Below are positions 38,401 to 47,855 of a stretch of DNA of 64,000 nucleotides, piece after piece. This DNA is from Plasmodium brasilianum. Taxonomy: Eukaryota; Apicomplexa; Aconoidasida; Haemosporida; Plasmodiidae. Location: positions 496,001-560,000 of the forward strand of contig NC_090114.1 of NCBI RefSeq assembly GCF_023973825.1, given 5' to 3'. The notes beneath the pieces were generated by a model that was not told the origin of the DNA, ran no database searches, and was given only the letters and a program-made list of their open reading frames with translations. Positions within the stretch are counted from its first letter, which is position 1. Each line of letters starts with the position of its first letter. The position numbers and the translations under genes were made by a program.

Positions 38401-38881
38401 TGTATTATATATATGTATTAAATTTTTACATTATCTATTTTAACTCAACAAATTAAAAATTTTTCTTTTTTTCTTAAAGTGGACTACTTAATTGTTACTT
38501 TAATCATCTCAATAACTGAAAATTAATAAATGGTATCTTAAAATTGTTATATACATAACGCATTTTGAAAAATAGTCTATATAATATTTTATTATAAAAT
38601 AAAAGAAACAAACTTTAATGTAATAATTTCATGTAGTAATATCTGCGAAACAATGAAAAAAACATGTATGAAAAAAAAAAAAAAATGTAGATTATTTATA
38701 TATGACAATTTTATATATTTTGAAATTAAAAAGTCTATACCATATGTACAAAAGCGTTGAGAAGTTGATCCTTTCCTTTTATAAATGACACTGTGCACAT
38801 GCATATGCATACAAATACACAAATATATATATACACATATATATATATATACACATATATATATATATATATATATATAAT
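33677..38881. other. 5.2-kb gene-free, extremely AT-rich region
   Basis: Left part (33760-34220): ATATACACA-type microsatellites. From about 34250 to 38880 the sequence is almost continuous A/T with many TATATA blocks and no frame of note; the frames at 37782 and 38592 are low-complexity. It lies between two outward-facing genes and so includes the promoter and 5' leader of the LARP-like gene. It is less extreme than the 2-kb, over 97% AT centromeres known from P. falciparum, because G and C recur every few bases. A non-coding RNA or centromere cannot be excluded by eye. Confidence 0.6.
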
Positions 38882-39147
38882 AACAATTCTGAAAAAACTG
38901 CCACTTTGGCGTTGTGTAATTTAAGAATTAGCAGAATTGAAATTGTGAGCTTCACTTTTTACATTATTACAGAAGTGTATAACTTTCTGTCAAATGAATT
39001 TTACGAGTTAATGTCTTATTCACTCACTTTTGAAATAAAAAGTATTAACCTTTTTTAAAGAAAAGTAGTGTTTTTTTTTGTTTGTTTTTTTTTTTTCCAG
39101 ATGTTATAAATTCAGTCCATACAACATATTATTTACTTATAGGATGA
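38882..39147 (+). CDS. Tentative 3' exons of a small gene
   Basis: The plus strand is open from the TA run near 38880. It reads ATLALCNLRISRIEIVSF, then TEVYNFLSNEFYELMSYSLT, to a donor at 39042 (GTATTA). It can be joined in phase to 39101-39147 (acceptor TTTTCCAG), which adds NVINSVHTTYYLLIG and a TGA. G+C content is well above the adjacent desert. No ATG precedes it in frame, so a first exon is missing, perhaps among the frames at 38650-38760 (a Met followed by a Lys run and CRLFIYDNFIYFEI). No family recognised; structure provisional. Confidence 0.33.
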
Positions 39148-39686
39148 TGTCATTTAATAAAATTCGGCTCAAAAAATTAAAAAAAATTGAACAGAGAAGA
39201 AATAAAATATTTTCATATGTTTTGAAATGTACCTTAATAATTTTGCTCAGTCCATCTATGTTGTATTTTGCAAAAACCAGTTGAATAACATTATTACAAC
39301 GAATTGTTTTTATTTTATTTTGTGCTGTTTTATCGTATTTTACGTTAATTATTTGTTCATTAAAAGGAAGTAGTATTACTTTGTTGTTACCATGGGTAGG
39401 TTTACTTTTTTTTTTTTTTTTTCTTTCCTTTTTATTAAAAGAAAATATAACATTGCTATAATTTCGTCATCCGGATTTTTTTTTTTTTTTTTTTTTTATG
39501 AATTGTTCAGAAATTATTGATAATTAGTTTTATTTTTATAGCGATTTTTACTAGCCTTTTAATTTTATTTTTCCCACACATTTAAGGGAAAATGCTGAAG
39601 CAGCGCTTCCAATGTCATTTTAACGTTTTTTTAACGTCATTTTGATCGTTATTTTTATAATAGTTTTACCTTCTTTTTACGTCTTA
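39148..39686 (+). other. Membrane-protein-like open frame with one in-frame TGA
   Basis: A second frame of the exon starting at 39101 contains MMSFNKIRLKKLKKIEQRRN (from 39142) and a hydrophobic segment. It then has a TGA at 39282-39284 and continues open to 39396 (LFCAVLSYFTLIICSLKGSS ... LLLPW). There a GTAGGT donor joins in phase to 39512-39584 (KLLIISFIFIAIFTSLL ... stop). T-rich DNA encodes hydrophobic peptides by chance, so this may be nothing. Alternatives are a decayed gene, a short real protein ending at the TGA, or read-through. I see no SECIS-like hairpin downstream. Confidence 0.25.
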
Positions 39687-40271
39687 CTATTTTTTTATTT
39701 TTTTTTTTTTTGTTTTCTCTTCATCATTTTCTCCTGAATAACACTTTTTTATCGGAATGTAGAGAACTACAAACGACAGAGCTAATATATTGGTTCTGTA
39801 ATAGCAGTAAATTCTGAACAACAAGGTAAATGTAATACCGCTCAACCAATGTAAAAATAAGTTAAGAAAATGAACAAAAAAAAAAAAAATAAAACAGAAT
39901 ATGACAAAATATGCCAGAACATAATAAAATAAGATTCATTATGACATAATAAGACAAAATACGACAAATTATAAACACATATGACAAATATAAGATAAAA
40001 TAAAATAAAAAACAGCTCATGTAGAAACAAAAGTTATCCCTATAGCGGTTAGGAAAGAACGCACATATACGTACATATATATATACATATACACACCTCC
40101 ACATGGGCACTTCCAAGCGTGATGAAGCTCCTTGGACCAACTCCTGAAGTGTATAATCAAGAAAAGGTAAAAAAAAATAAAATAAAAAATGATTAAAAAT
40201 ATAAGCTGTGAGGTGATGCCTACAAGAAAATGGTGCATACATTCAGAAAAGGTAAAACGAACAAATGTCAT
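39687..40271 (-). CDS. Small single-pass membrane protein (73 residues), 3 exons, proposed
   Basis: Exons 40224-40271 (MTFVRFTFSECMHHFL, donor GTAGGC), 40097-40143 (ELVQGASSRLEVPMW plus two bases, donor GTGTGT) and 39687-39813 (IYCYYRTNILALSFVVLYIP, then IKKCYSGENDEEKTKKKK, stop TAG). Acceptors are ATACACTTCAG and TTGTTGTTCAG. Intron 1 is 80 bp, a normal size. The peptide has one hydrophobic segment (about residues 40-52) and a Lys-rich tail, as in small organelle-membrane proteins. Its first exon overlaps, on the opposite strand, the start of the 595-residue frame, so one of the two 5' ends may be wrong. No family recognised. Confidence 0.48.
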
Positions 40272-41976
40272 TTTAAAAACTTTAATTAAAAAACTTATTG
40301 ATAAAAAAAAGGAAAACAAGTTTTTTAATTGTATACCTTATTACGAGTTTTTACTAAATAAATATGGTACACATATTATATCCATAGAAGATTGTTTTAA
40401 ATTATTTTTTTTACAAAATAGGGACTTTTTCTTTAGTAAGAAATTGATGAATCATATATGTACAACAATTAGTAATGCATCAATTTTGAGCATATTAAAA
40501 ATTAAGAAGGAATATATAATAGATCATCTGTATAACTGTAATATTTATAAATACAAATGTTTTTTTCATAATGAATTCTATCATTTTATACACAACATTT
40601 TATTGCTATGTTGTATGCAGTTATGCACACCTGCTATTCTTGAAATAGTTGATGAAGAACAAAAACAACGTATAAAATTGAAAAATTTACATAAATTTTA
40701 CAGTCCAAATAAGTATGTACTATTATTTGATGAGAAAAATAAAAGCAACAAAAGAATATGTAATAATATTGAATTTTTTTTAAAACTCTATAGATGCTTT
40801 AGTTATAATAATATTAGTCCATTTTCCTTTTTAAATAAATACATCTACCACAATTTTTATAATATTCCTATAAACATTCTGATAAGAAACTATATTATTT
40901 GCTATCCAATTTTTAAAGAAGTGCCTATTTTGTCCTCCTGTAACTCTTCTTTGTTTCATAATGAAAAAGTTCCATATTTAAAACTTCATGAGATATGTCA
41001 GATGTTATTTTACTTATCAAAGAATAATTTAAATTTTTATTTTGAATCTTTTCTAAATATATACTTTTACCCCATTCTCATATACACATTCGGTTTGACA
41101 AACACCCACTTATACAATTCAGTATTATCCTATTTAAAGGAAGAAAATGAAGTAACCAAAATAAAAGAGACACAGAATATAGATAACCTTATAGTGAGTT
41201 TCATAAATTACTTATCATCTTCTTATGTTATCAAAAATATTAAATCAAGCATTCTATCGATCATGTTGTGCATCTATATATCTTCTACATTATTTCACGC
41301 ATTATACAAACGTCATTTTGTTTCCTATAATTGGTCTAATTTTAGTACTGTTCATAATGTTGAGAGAAAAATACACAATTTTGTTTTAGTTACTGGTGAA
41401 AGTATATCACATATCAATAGTTTATCTTTTATGAAGAAATGCATCCTTCTAGTATATATAATAAATGCAGTTTTTCCTGTGATATATGAGAATGTAGTAT
41501 ATAGTAGAGACAAATACAATAAAGAAGAGATAAAAACAGCCGCATGTTATTATAACAATATATTGCAAAATTGCATAAAAATTTATAGCCATAGATACAA
41601 CAATACCACGTACAGAAGTAATAAGACAATACATCATACTTATGCTGATAGTACAATAAAACAGATGGACATGACCGCAAGTCAGAACATAAAGTATTTC
41701 ACAACAGAATTATTTTCAAAAAATAAAAAATTTAATTTTCTTAATTTTGTGAAGCTTCCTTTTTTGAAAGCTCTTCACTATGAAATATTCCTGTACACGG
41801 AATGTAATAAAAATAGTCAAATTGTTAACATAAAAAAATCATTATTAGAAAATGAAATATTTTATTTCTTACAACAATATGTGCAAAAGACGATCCCAAA
41901 TTATATATGCCAAAGGGGTACTCATAACGCATCCGCGTTTTTTACAATAGATATACAAATATTAAAAAGGACATAA
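40189..41976 (+). CDS. Conserved-looking protein of unknown function, 595 residues
   Basis: Single long frame, rich in Asn, Lys, Ile, Tyr, Phe and Cys, with little low-complexity sequence; predicted mainly helical. Segments such as FFHNEFYHFIHNILLLCCMQ, LHEICQMLFYLSKNNLNFYF and SYVIKNIKSSILSIMLCIYI suggest a helical-repeat fold of the kind seen in apicomplexan organelle RNA-binding proteins. I see no RAP, PPR or catalytic motif, so this is only a structural impression. The N-terminus (MIKNISCEVMPTRKW) overlaps the antisense first exon of the small membrane-protein model. The true start could be Met10 at 40216, and the next in-frame Met lies far downstream (about residue 87). The stop at 41974-41976 is followed by T-rich sequence. 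It lies in tandem with MSH2. Confidence 0.7.
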   Translation: MIKNISCEVMPTRKWCIHSEKVKRTNVILKTLIKKLIDKKKENKFFNCIPYYEFLLNKYGTHIISIEDCFKLFFLQNRDFFFSKKLMNHICTTISNASILSILKIKKEYIIDHLYNCNIYKYKCFFHNEFYHFIHNILLLCCMQLCTPAILEIVDEEQKQRIKLKNLHKFYSPNKYVLLFDEKNKSNKRICNNIEFFLKLYRCFSYNNISPFSFLNKYIYHNFYNIPINILIRNYIICYPIFKEVPILSSCNSSLFHNEKVPYLKLHEICQMLFYLSKNNLNFYFESFLNIYFYPILIYTFGLTNTHLYNSVLSYLKEENEVTKIKETQNIDNLIVSFINYLSSSYVIKNIKSSILSIMLCIYISSTLFHALYKRHFVSYNWSNFSTVHNVERKIHNFVLVTGESISHINSLSFMKKCILLVYIINAVFPVIYENVVYSRDKYNKEEIKTAACYYNNILQNCIKIYSHRYNNTTYRSNKTIHHTYADSTIKQMDMTASQNIKYFTTELFSKNKKFNFLNFVKLPFLKALHYEIFLYTECNKNSQIVNIKKSLLENEIFYFLQQYVQKTIPNYICQRGTHNASAFFTIDIQILKRT

Positions 41977-43404
41977 AAGGAGTACCGCGAAGAAAGAGCA
42001 AAGATGCACATTTTGTGAAATCGCATTCATGAGTTATACACCCCAATTTTTTTTATTACCTCCTATTCACTATTTTTGCATGTTTGTTTTTCGGATTTTC
42101 CTTTTCCTTATTGTTTCATTATTATTTTATTTTTTTTTCTATTCCATTTTATTTTTATTATAATTATTTATTTTTTTCTTTATGTTACTCATTTTTTGGA
42201 CATGAATGCACACATCTATGTATATAAATATGTAAAAAAAAAAAAGAAAGGAAGAAAACAAAAAAGTATATATGGAAAAAAGGATAAACTTATTTTCCCA
42301 AACAATTATTTATTTTCACGTTTTGTAGAGATGTAAAACTACAAGTATGTTTATTTATTTATTATCTATCTATCTATCTATATAATATTTATTTTTGTTA
42401 ATTTTATTTTTTTATTTATTTCAAACTTTTCCTTTTTGGAAATATAAGCACATCATAAAGAAATGCTTTCATTTTTTCGCGAAAACAAAAAAAGAAAATA
42501 AAGACAAGAAAAGAAAATCAGACAAAACGAGCGAAAGGAAAATAAAAGCGAACAAAAGAAATGAAAAGGCTTGAAAAGAAAAACCTAGTGAAACAGAGAA
42601 AAGACATAAAATACTACAGAGTTTTGTTCGTGCCCCTCTGATTACCTTCTGATATGTAAAATATGCGGAAATATCTTACTCTGAGTGAATGGTAAGAAAG
42701 GTACAGCAAATTAAAGGAACCCAACAAATAGGATAAAATCAACGATGGTATACCTGCATGTATAAGCGTACGAATAACGGCCCAATTGCTGCCACTAGAA
42801 AGGTAAAAATAATTTATGGTTTAGTACAATTTAACTAATGCGTCCCTGTGTGGGCATAAATACGTATGTATATGTATCTACTAAAGCATAGTAAAACTGA
42901 CAAAAAAAAAAAAAAAAAATAAATAAATAAACATCAGTTGCATGTTATCTCATGATAAGCTTAACAGAATATTAAAATACTTTTTTTTTTTTTTTTTTTT
43001 TTTTGTGCCTTATTCAAAAATTCGTATTATCTCTTTATACTGATGGTAATGATACAATAATTAAAGAAGTATATAATTCATTGTTTCTTTTTCCATTTTG
43101 ATTACATTGTACATTTTCAGTTATTATTAACAAGAGCGTGAACATAAATTTTTATTTTGGTACACTCTCCACCTCTTAATTAACTCATTGATCAATATAG
43201 CAGCAATCCAATAAACCAATAAAGCAGCAAACCAATAAAGCAGCAAACCAATAAAGCAGCAAACCAATAAAGCAGCAAACCAATAAAGCAGCAATCCAAT
43301 AAAGCAGCAATCCAATAAAGCAGCAAACCAATAAAGCGGCAAACCAATAAGGCAGTACGTCAACCATCCACTAAATCAGTTCGTTCCTTTGCGCTTCTAG
43401 AAAG
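41977..43404. other. Upstream region of MSH2, with a coding-like island on the minus strand
   Basis: 42000-42450 is T-rich low complexity. 42460-42600 is purine-rich. At 42616-42810 the minus strand is open for about 65 codons (SNWAVIRTLIHAGIPS, LSYLLGSFNLLYLSYHSLR), with a plausible acceptor (TTACCTTTCTAG) and a GTAAGA donor inside. It could be an exon of a small membrane protein, but other frames of the same strand are also open, and I found no start exon. 42900-43100 holds A and T runs. The 16-bp repeat follows at 43195-43352. Confidence 0.4.
43195..43352. repeat. 16-bp minisatellite just upstream of MSH2, about 10 copies
   Basis: Tandem CAAACCAATAAAGCAG, with CAATCC variants. It ends about 50 bp before the MSH2 start codon, so it is in the promoter or 5' leader. 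The complementary strand reads as a hydrophobic Trp/Phe/Ala/Leu/Cys peptide of 16-residue period; that is a by-product. Confidence 0.93.
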
Positions 43405-45915
43405 ATGAGCGAGGATAATTTAGAAAACGCGCCTACATTAAAAAGCAACAACGTAATAAGCTTCATTATAGAATGCAGAAATAGCATCAGATATGCAGGT
43501 ATCTGTATTTATAATATGCACACGAACTGTTTTTCTCTATGTGAGTATATAGAAAATGAACATCTTACTGTATTAGAATCAGTGATAATACAATGTAGAC
43601 CGACTTTATTTTTATATTTTCCAAGTAATGATAAGATAGATGATAAAAGGATAAAACTAATATTAGATTTATGCGAAGTTAAGGGTTGTGAGCTTCCTAG
43701 GAATTATTTCCAGTCTACATCAATAGAGAATGACTTGAGCAAATTAATTAAAGAAACTGAAGATGTAAAAAATTATATATTTTTTTTTAAATTAGAACTA
43801 GCATGTAAATCGCTGTGTAGTATTATAAAACATTTAAATTTGCTAAATGATGATAATACTGTTAATAAATGTATTTTAAAAAATTATAATATTAATGAGT
43901 ATATGAAGTTAGACAAAGCGGCAGTAGTGGCATTGAATATATATGCAGAAACCGGCACAGATAAGAAGAAGCAGAGTAATAACACAATGACTCTTTACAA
44001 ATTTCTTAACAAATGCAAAACAAAAATAGGTGAACGAAAATTACTTGAATGGATAATGCACCCTTTAAGGGATGAACACAAAATTAATGAAAGACTAGAT
44101 ATAGTAGAAATATTCAAGGAAGATGGCGTTACAAGATCTTTAATACAATCGGATTATCTTAGAAAAGTATGTGATATACATATTATAATAAAAAAACTAA
44201 AAATTATAAGCAGCAATAGTAGTGTATCGAATGAAGATAAGAAAAGAGGGAATAAAGTTAACAACTCCAAAACAGGGTGCACTATTGAAGATTTAGTAAA
44301 ATTATATGACAGTATAATTGAGTCCAAAAAAATATATTACTGTTTAGGGGAATATAAAGGGAAACATAGATGTACGTTAGAAAGAAATTTTCTAACACCT
44401 TTAAAAGATGTTCTTATAAGCTTAGATTCATTTTTAAAACTTATAGAATTAACAATTGACTTAGATGAAGTACAGAATAATAATTTTTTAATTTCCCGTA
44501 AATTTGATGAGGAATTAGAAAAACTAGCGAACGAAAAAGAAGAGATATACAATTTGATCAAAGGACACAGGATAGAAGTAGAGGAAGATATTAACTATTT
44601 AAAGGGGGGAGTCAGCAGCAGCAGTAACAGTAGTAACAAAAGAAATTACGCAAATAATAGTAATACTACTACTATGAAAGAAGACATAAAACTGGTCGAG
44701 TGTAATACAAACATATTTCTATTTAGAGCAGTTAAAAAGGATATAACTTATATACAACAGAGAAAAAAGGTATATATGCAAGTGAGAATGAACAAAAACG
44801 AAATATTATTTCATACTAATAAGCTAAAAGATTTATGTAAAAAATATGAATACGTCTTACATGAATATAATACATCTCAAGAACAGCTAGCTAATAAAGC
44901 AATACAAGTAGCTAGCTCTTACTGGGAACCAGTAGTAAAATTATCGAAAATTATTTCACAAATAGATGTATTATGTGCATTTGCATTTGTCAGTGCATCT
45001 AGTATATCTGTTTATGTAAGGCCTATAGTAGAACAAAATGGAAAAATTTTACATATGGAAGGTTCACGTCATCCTTTAGTAGAGAGCAATTTCTTACTCG
45101 TAAATAATTTTATACCAAATAATGTATGTATGAATAAAGATGATAAAAGATTAAACATTATAACGGGACCTAACATGGGAGGTAAGAGTACATATATAAG
45201 ACAGATAGCTTTAATATGTTTGATGTCTCAAATAGGTTGTTTCGTTCCTTGTAATTATGCAAAATTACCAATATGTTCTCAAATAATGTGTCGAGTTGGA
45301 TCCTCAGATATACAATTAAAAGGAATTTCTACCTTTTTTTCCGAAATGATTGAAATTGCAGCTATTATAAAAAATGCGGATGAAAATAGTCTAGTCATTA
45401 TAGACGAGTTGGGGAGGGGTACGTCCACCTATGAAGGATTTGGTATTAGTTGGTCCATTGCTCATTATATACTTACCAAAATAAAATGTTTTTGTTTATT
45501 TGCTACCCACTTTCATGAAATGTCCAATTTAGAAACAGAGTATATAGGTTGTACCAACAATCATGTAGGTGCTAAAATAGATACACAAAAAAAAAAAATT
45601 TCTTTTTTATATGAAGTTAAAAAAGGATATGCAGACAAAAGTTATGGGGTACATGTAGCACAAATTGCAAAATTACCACAAAGTGTTATCGATAAAGCTT
45701 TTGAAAAATCAAAAGAATTAGAATCAGTTGAAAATAGACATTATTTTAAAACGAAATTACAGGCGAAGAATCAATTAGATCGCGATCAAACTGACATCTA
45801 TCAGAATAGTCAAAAATTCCTTAACGATATATTCAGTGCATCCGACGATTATCAATTTGTTTCGGCAGTCAAACAGAACGCTGCTCTTCTCAACGAAATG
45901 ATCAGTTTGATGTAG
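43405..45915 (+). CDS. MSH2: DNA mismatch repair protein MSH2 (MutS family), short N-terminus
   Basis: Single exon, 836 residues. MSH2 pairs with MSH6 or MSH3 to recognise mispairs and start repair in the nucleus. Visible domains: connector from about 18 (NVISFIIECRNSIRYAGICI ... VIIQCRPTLFLYFP), core and lever from about 160 (YMKLDKAAVVALNIY, FLNKCKTKIGERKLLEWIMH), and clamp about 400-500 with a Ser/Asn insert. The ATPase follows: Walker A GPNMGGKST (588-596), the loop GISTFFSEM, Walker B LVIIDELGRGTST (about 663-675), H-loop FATHFHEM (about 704) and YGVHVAQIAKLP. The dimerisation tail is present. Human MSH2 is 934 residues; the missing part is the N-terminal mismatch-binding domain I (about 120 residues). 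ATG at 43405 follows a non-coding minisatellite, so no upstream extension is obvious. Which of the two MSH2-like genes of Plasmodium this represents is not settled here. Confidence 0.92.
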   Translation: MSEDNLENAPTLKSNNVISFIIECRNSIRYAGICIYNMHTNCFSLCEYIENEHLTVLESVIIQCRPTLFLYFPSNDKIDDKRIKLILDLCEVKGCELPRNYFQSTSIENDLSKLIKETEDVKNYIFFFKLELACKSLCSIIKHLNLLNDDNTVNKCILKNYNINEYMKLDKAAVVALNIYAETGTDKKKQSNNTMTLYKFLNKCKTKIGERKLLEWIMHPLRDEHKINERLDIVEIFKEDGVTRSLIQSDYLRKVCDIHIIIKKLKIISSNSSVSNEDKKRGNKVNNSKTGCTIEDLVKLYDSIIESKKIYYCLGEYKGKHRCTLERNFLTPLKDVLISLDSFLKLIELTIDLDEVQNNNFLISRKFDEELEKLANEKEEIYNLIKGHRIEVEEDINYLKGGVSSSSNSSNKRNYANNSNTTTMKEDIKLVECNTNIFLFRAVKKDITYIQQRKKVYMQVRMNKNEILFHTNKLKDLCKKYEYVLHEYNTSQEQLANKAIQVASSYWEPVVKLSKIISQIDVLCAFAFVSASSISVYVRPIVEQNGKILHMEGSRHPLVESNFLLVNNFIPNNVCMNKDDKRLNIITGPNMGGKSTYIRQIALICLMSQIGCFVPCNYAKLPICSQIMCRVGSSDIQLKGISTFFSEMIEIAAIIKNADENSLVIIDELGRGTSTYEGFGISWSIAHYILTKIKCFCLFATHFHEMSNLETEYIGCTNNHVGAKIDTQKKKISFLYEVKKGYADKSYGVHVAQIAKLPQSVIDKAFEKSKELESVENRHYFKTKLQAKNQLDRDQTDIYQNSQKFLNDIFSASDDYQFVSAVKQNAALLNEMISLM

Positions 45916-46137
45916 CTCCTAAGGTGGTCATTTCATTACATATAAATATATTCATACTTGCATAAATACGTACATACGTACGTACATATATAAGTATATA
46001 TACGTAAATGTATTGATATATATATATATATATATATATATAAATGTATTTATGCATATACGTGTGTGTGTACCCGTATTTCCCCCTAACACGTTTCACT
46101 GTTGGTTCCTGTTACCAAAAATTAACCCCCCATAACA

Positions 46138-46278
46138 ATGCGGGTACACTTAATGTACTCCTTAAATTTTACTACCCTTTTATTTATCTTAGAATTTTGT
46201 AAATTCATTAAAAATATTTATGATGGAAAAGATGGTGTTACCTTGGAAGAAGGAAAAAAGGTACACACTGTTAAGTGA
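46138..46278 (+). CDS. Small open frame downstream of MSH2 (46 residues), uncertain
   Basis: ATG at 46138 opens MRVHLMYSLNFTTLLFILEF, continues CKFIKNIYDGKDGVTLEEGK and ends KVHTVK with TGA. The first half is hydrophobic; the second half looks like soluble protein and is richer in G+C than its surroundings. An internal TTTATCTTAG acceptor just before the soluble half, and a GTACAC donor after GKK, mean it might instead be an internal exon. The partner is unclear; an AG at 46436 could add VCHSCLLC. No family recognised. Confidence 0.3.
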   Translation: MRVHLMYSLNFTTLLFILEFCKFIKNIYDGKDGVTLEEGKKVHTVK

Positions 46279-46388
46279 TTCATATTTGTTTTTGCATAAA
46301 CTTTGCAAAAATTTATTGATACGTAACTTTAACATTTAAAATTTTCAAAAAAAATCATATATACCTTCATTTCCTAATTTGACTGCGC

Positions 46389-46677
46389 TTAAACGTTAAC
46401 CCGGCTTTTTGAAAATGGTATGTAAATTGCATCAGGTATGTCATTCATGCTTGTTATGCTAAACTGCTTACTACACAATAAACTTATCGCACGGCTGGCT
46501 ATGCTCAAGCTAATCGCGATTAAAAAAAAAAAAAAAAAAATTAAACTAAACTAAAATAAAACAAAATGAAATAATATTACATTGCGTAATGGTAAAATGA
46601 TACAAATGTAAAAGAAAGCTTAAAAAATACCTACTATTATTCTTATTAGCAGCGAGAAGTGAGCACAAGGAATGCAT
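46389..46677 (-). CDS. Two-exon small protein (55 residues), proposed
   Basis: Exon 1 46631-46677 (MHSLCSLLAANKNNS plus AG, donor GTATTT) and exon 2 46389-46509 (LSIASRAISLLCSKQFSITS, then MNDIPDAIYIPFSKSRVNV, stop TAA). The acceptor follows an 18-T tract (ATCGCGATTAG). The intron is 121 bp. Exon 2 is about 40% G+C in an 80% AT neighbourhood, which usually marks function here. The N-terminal half, Ser/Ala/Leu with Lys and Arg and no acids, resembles a mitochondrial presequence. It sits 200 bp from the tRNA-Thr gene. No homologue recognised. A structured non-coding RNA in the same G+C-rich patch is an alternative. Confidence 0.45.
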
Positions 46678-46878
46678 ATGAGATGTATACTAATGAGGTG
46701 TACAGATGAGTGCGATACAAAAAATATATATATATATACATATGTATACATATGTATACATATGTATACATATGTTATACATGTGAAGTGCATTTTCACT
46801 AAATTGTAAAAATTTTTTTTTTCAATCCTTTGATAACCATTAATAAATGCAGTAATTATTTAGGTATCGTCGATATAT

Positions 46879-46951
46879 GCCTACATAGCTTAGTTGGTAG
46901 AGCATCCGCCTAGTAAGCGGAAGGTCATCGGTTCGAATCCGGTTGTAGGCT
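46879..46951 (+). tRNA. tRNA-Thr (anticodon AGT)
   Basis: Complete cloverleaf: acceptor GCCTACA/TGTAGGC, D arm GCTT..GAGC, anticodon stem TCCGC/GCGGA with loop CTAGTAA (anticodon AGT, read as IGU after A34 editing), T arm ATCGG TTCGAAT CCGGT. No intron. The internal B box is GGTTCGAATCC. Base 73 is taken as position 46951. Confidence 0.97.
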
Positions 46952-47824
46952 ATATATATATATATGTATATATGGACATTATAATAATAAATGTGTAGGT
47001 GGTGTTATGGGGTGGTGTTAAACATTGTTTAGTAAAAAAAAGAACGGTATAAATTTGTTTATTTGAAAAATACAAAATAAAAAAAATTGAATTTTGTAAG
47101 AGTTTTTTTCCAGAGTAACAAGGATATAACAAATCAAATAAACTTTAAAAGTTTTTCAAAAAATTTAAAATATTTTGAATTTTTGGAATTATTCAAGCAT
47201 ATGAATCTTTTTAATTAGAATAATAATTACATTTAAAGGAGAAATGTGAGCTCCCTGATAAACCAATTGTAATTTACCTTTTATTATTTTCATTCATTAT
47301 TTATTTTACAATTCATATTTTTTCTTTATGTGCTTAGTTATCTCCTTTGATAAATTAAATACTAACGCGTAAAAAGGTTGCTATTTTGATAAAATTAGAA
47401 AAAGTACAATAAGAGTATTCTCATGAGAGTTACTAGTATGGTAAAAAAATAAAAAATAAATATATCAGTTGCCTTCTAGTACTAGTAAGCTGAGAACAGT
47501 AATATATTTTTCGGTTGACAATTGTTCTGTGATTTCATATGATATAAAACTAATAAATTTATTAATTCATGAATCCAATTTTTTCAAATCCAATTTTTTC
47601 AAATCCAATTTTTTCAAATCCAATTTTTTCAAATCCAATTTTTTCAAATCCAATTTTTTCAAATCCAATTTTTTCAAATCCAATTTTTTGATGTTTAATC
47701 TTATAGAAGTAGAAAATATGATAAGTATATTAATGAATAGGTAGTATATGCATGAGGGAATATAAATTACAACATATACATACATTCATCACTACATATA
47801 AAGCACACATGCATCGCACTACAT

Positions 47825-47855
<31 letters not shown>

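Noticed and set aside
40123..40167. Plus-strand first exon MKLLGPTPEVYNQEK with a GTAAAA donor for the 595-residue gene
   Set aside because: The nearest in-phase acceptor gives an intron of about 47 bp, too short, and the same bases fit a minus-strand exon with normal introns.
43127..43367. Hydrophobic frames (Trp/Phe/Ala/Leu/Cys) upstream of MSH2
   Set aside because: Complement of the 16-bp minisatellite; perfect 16-residue period, no splice or family support.
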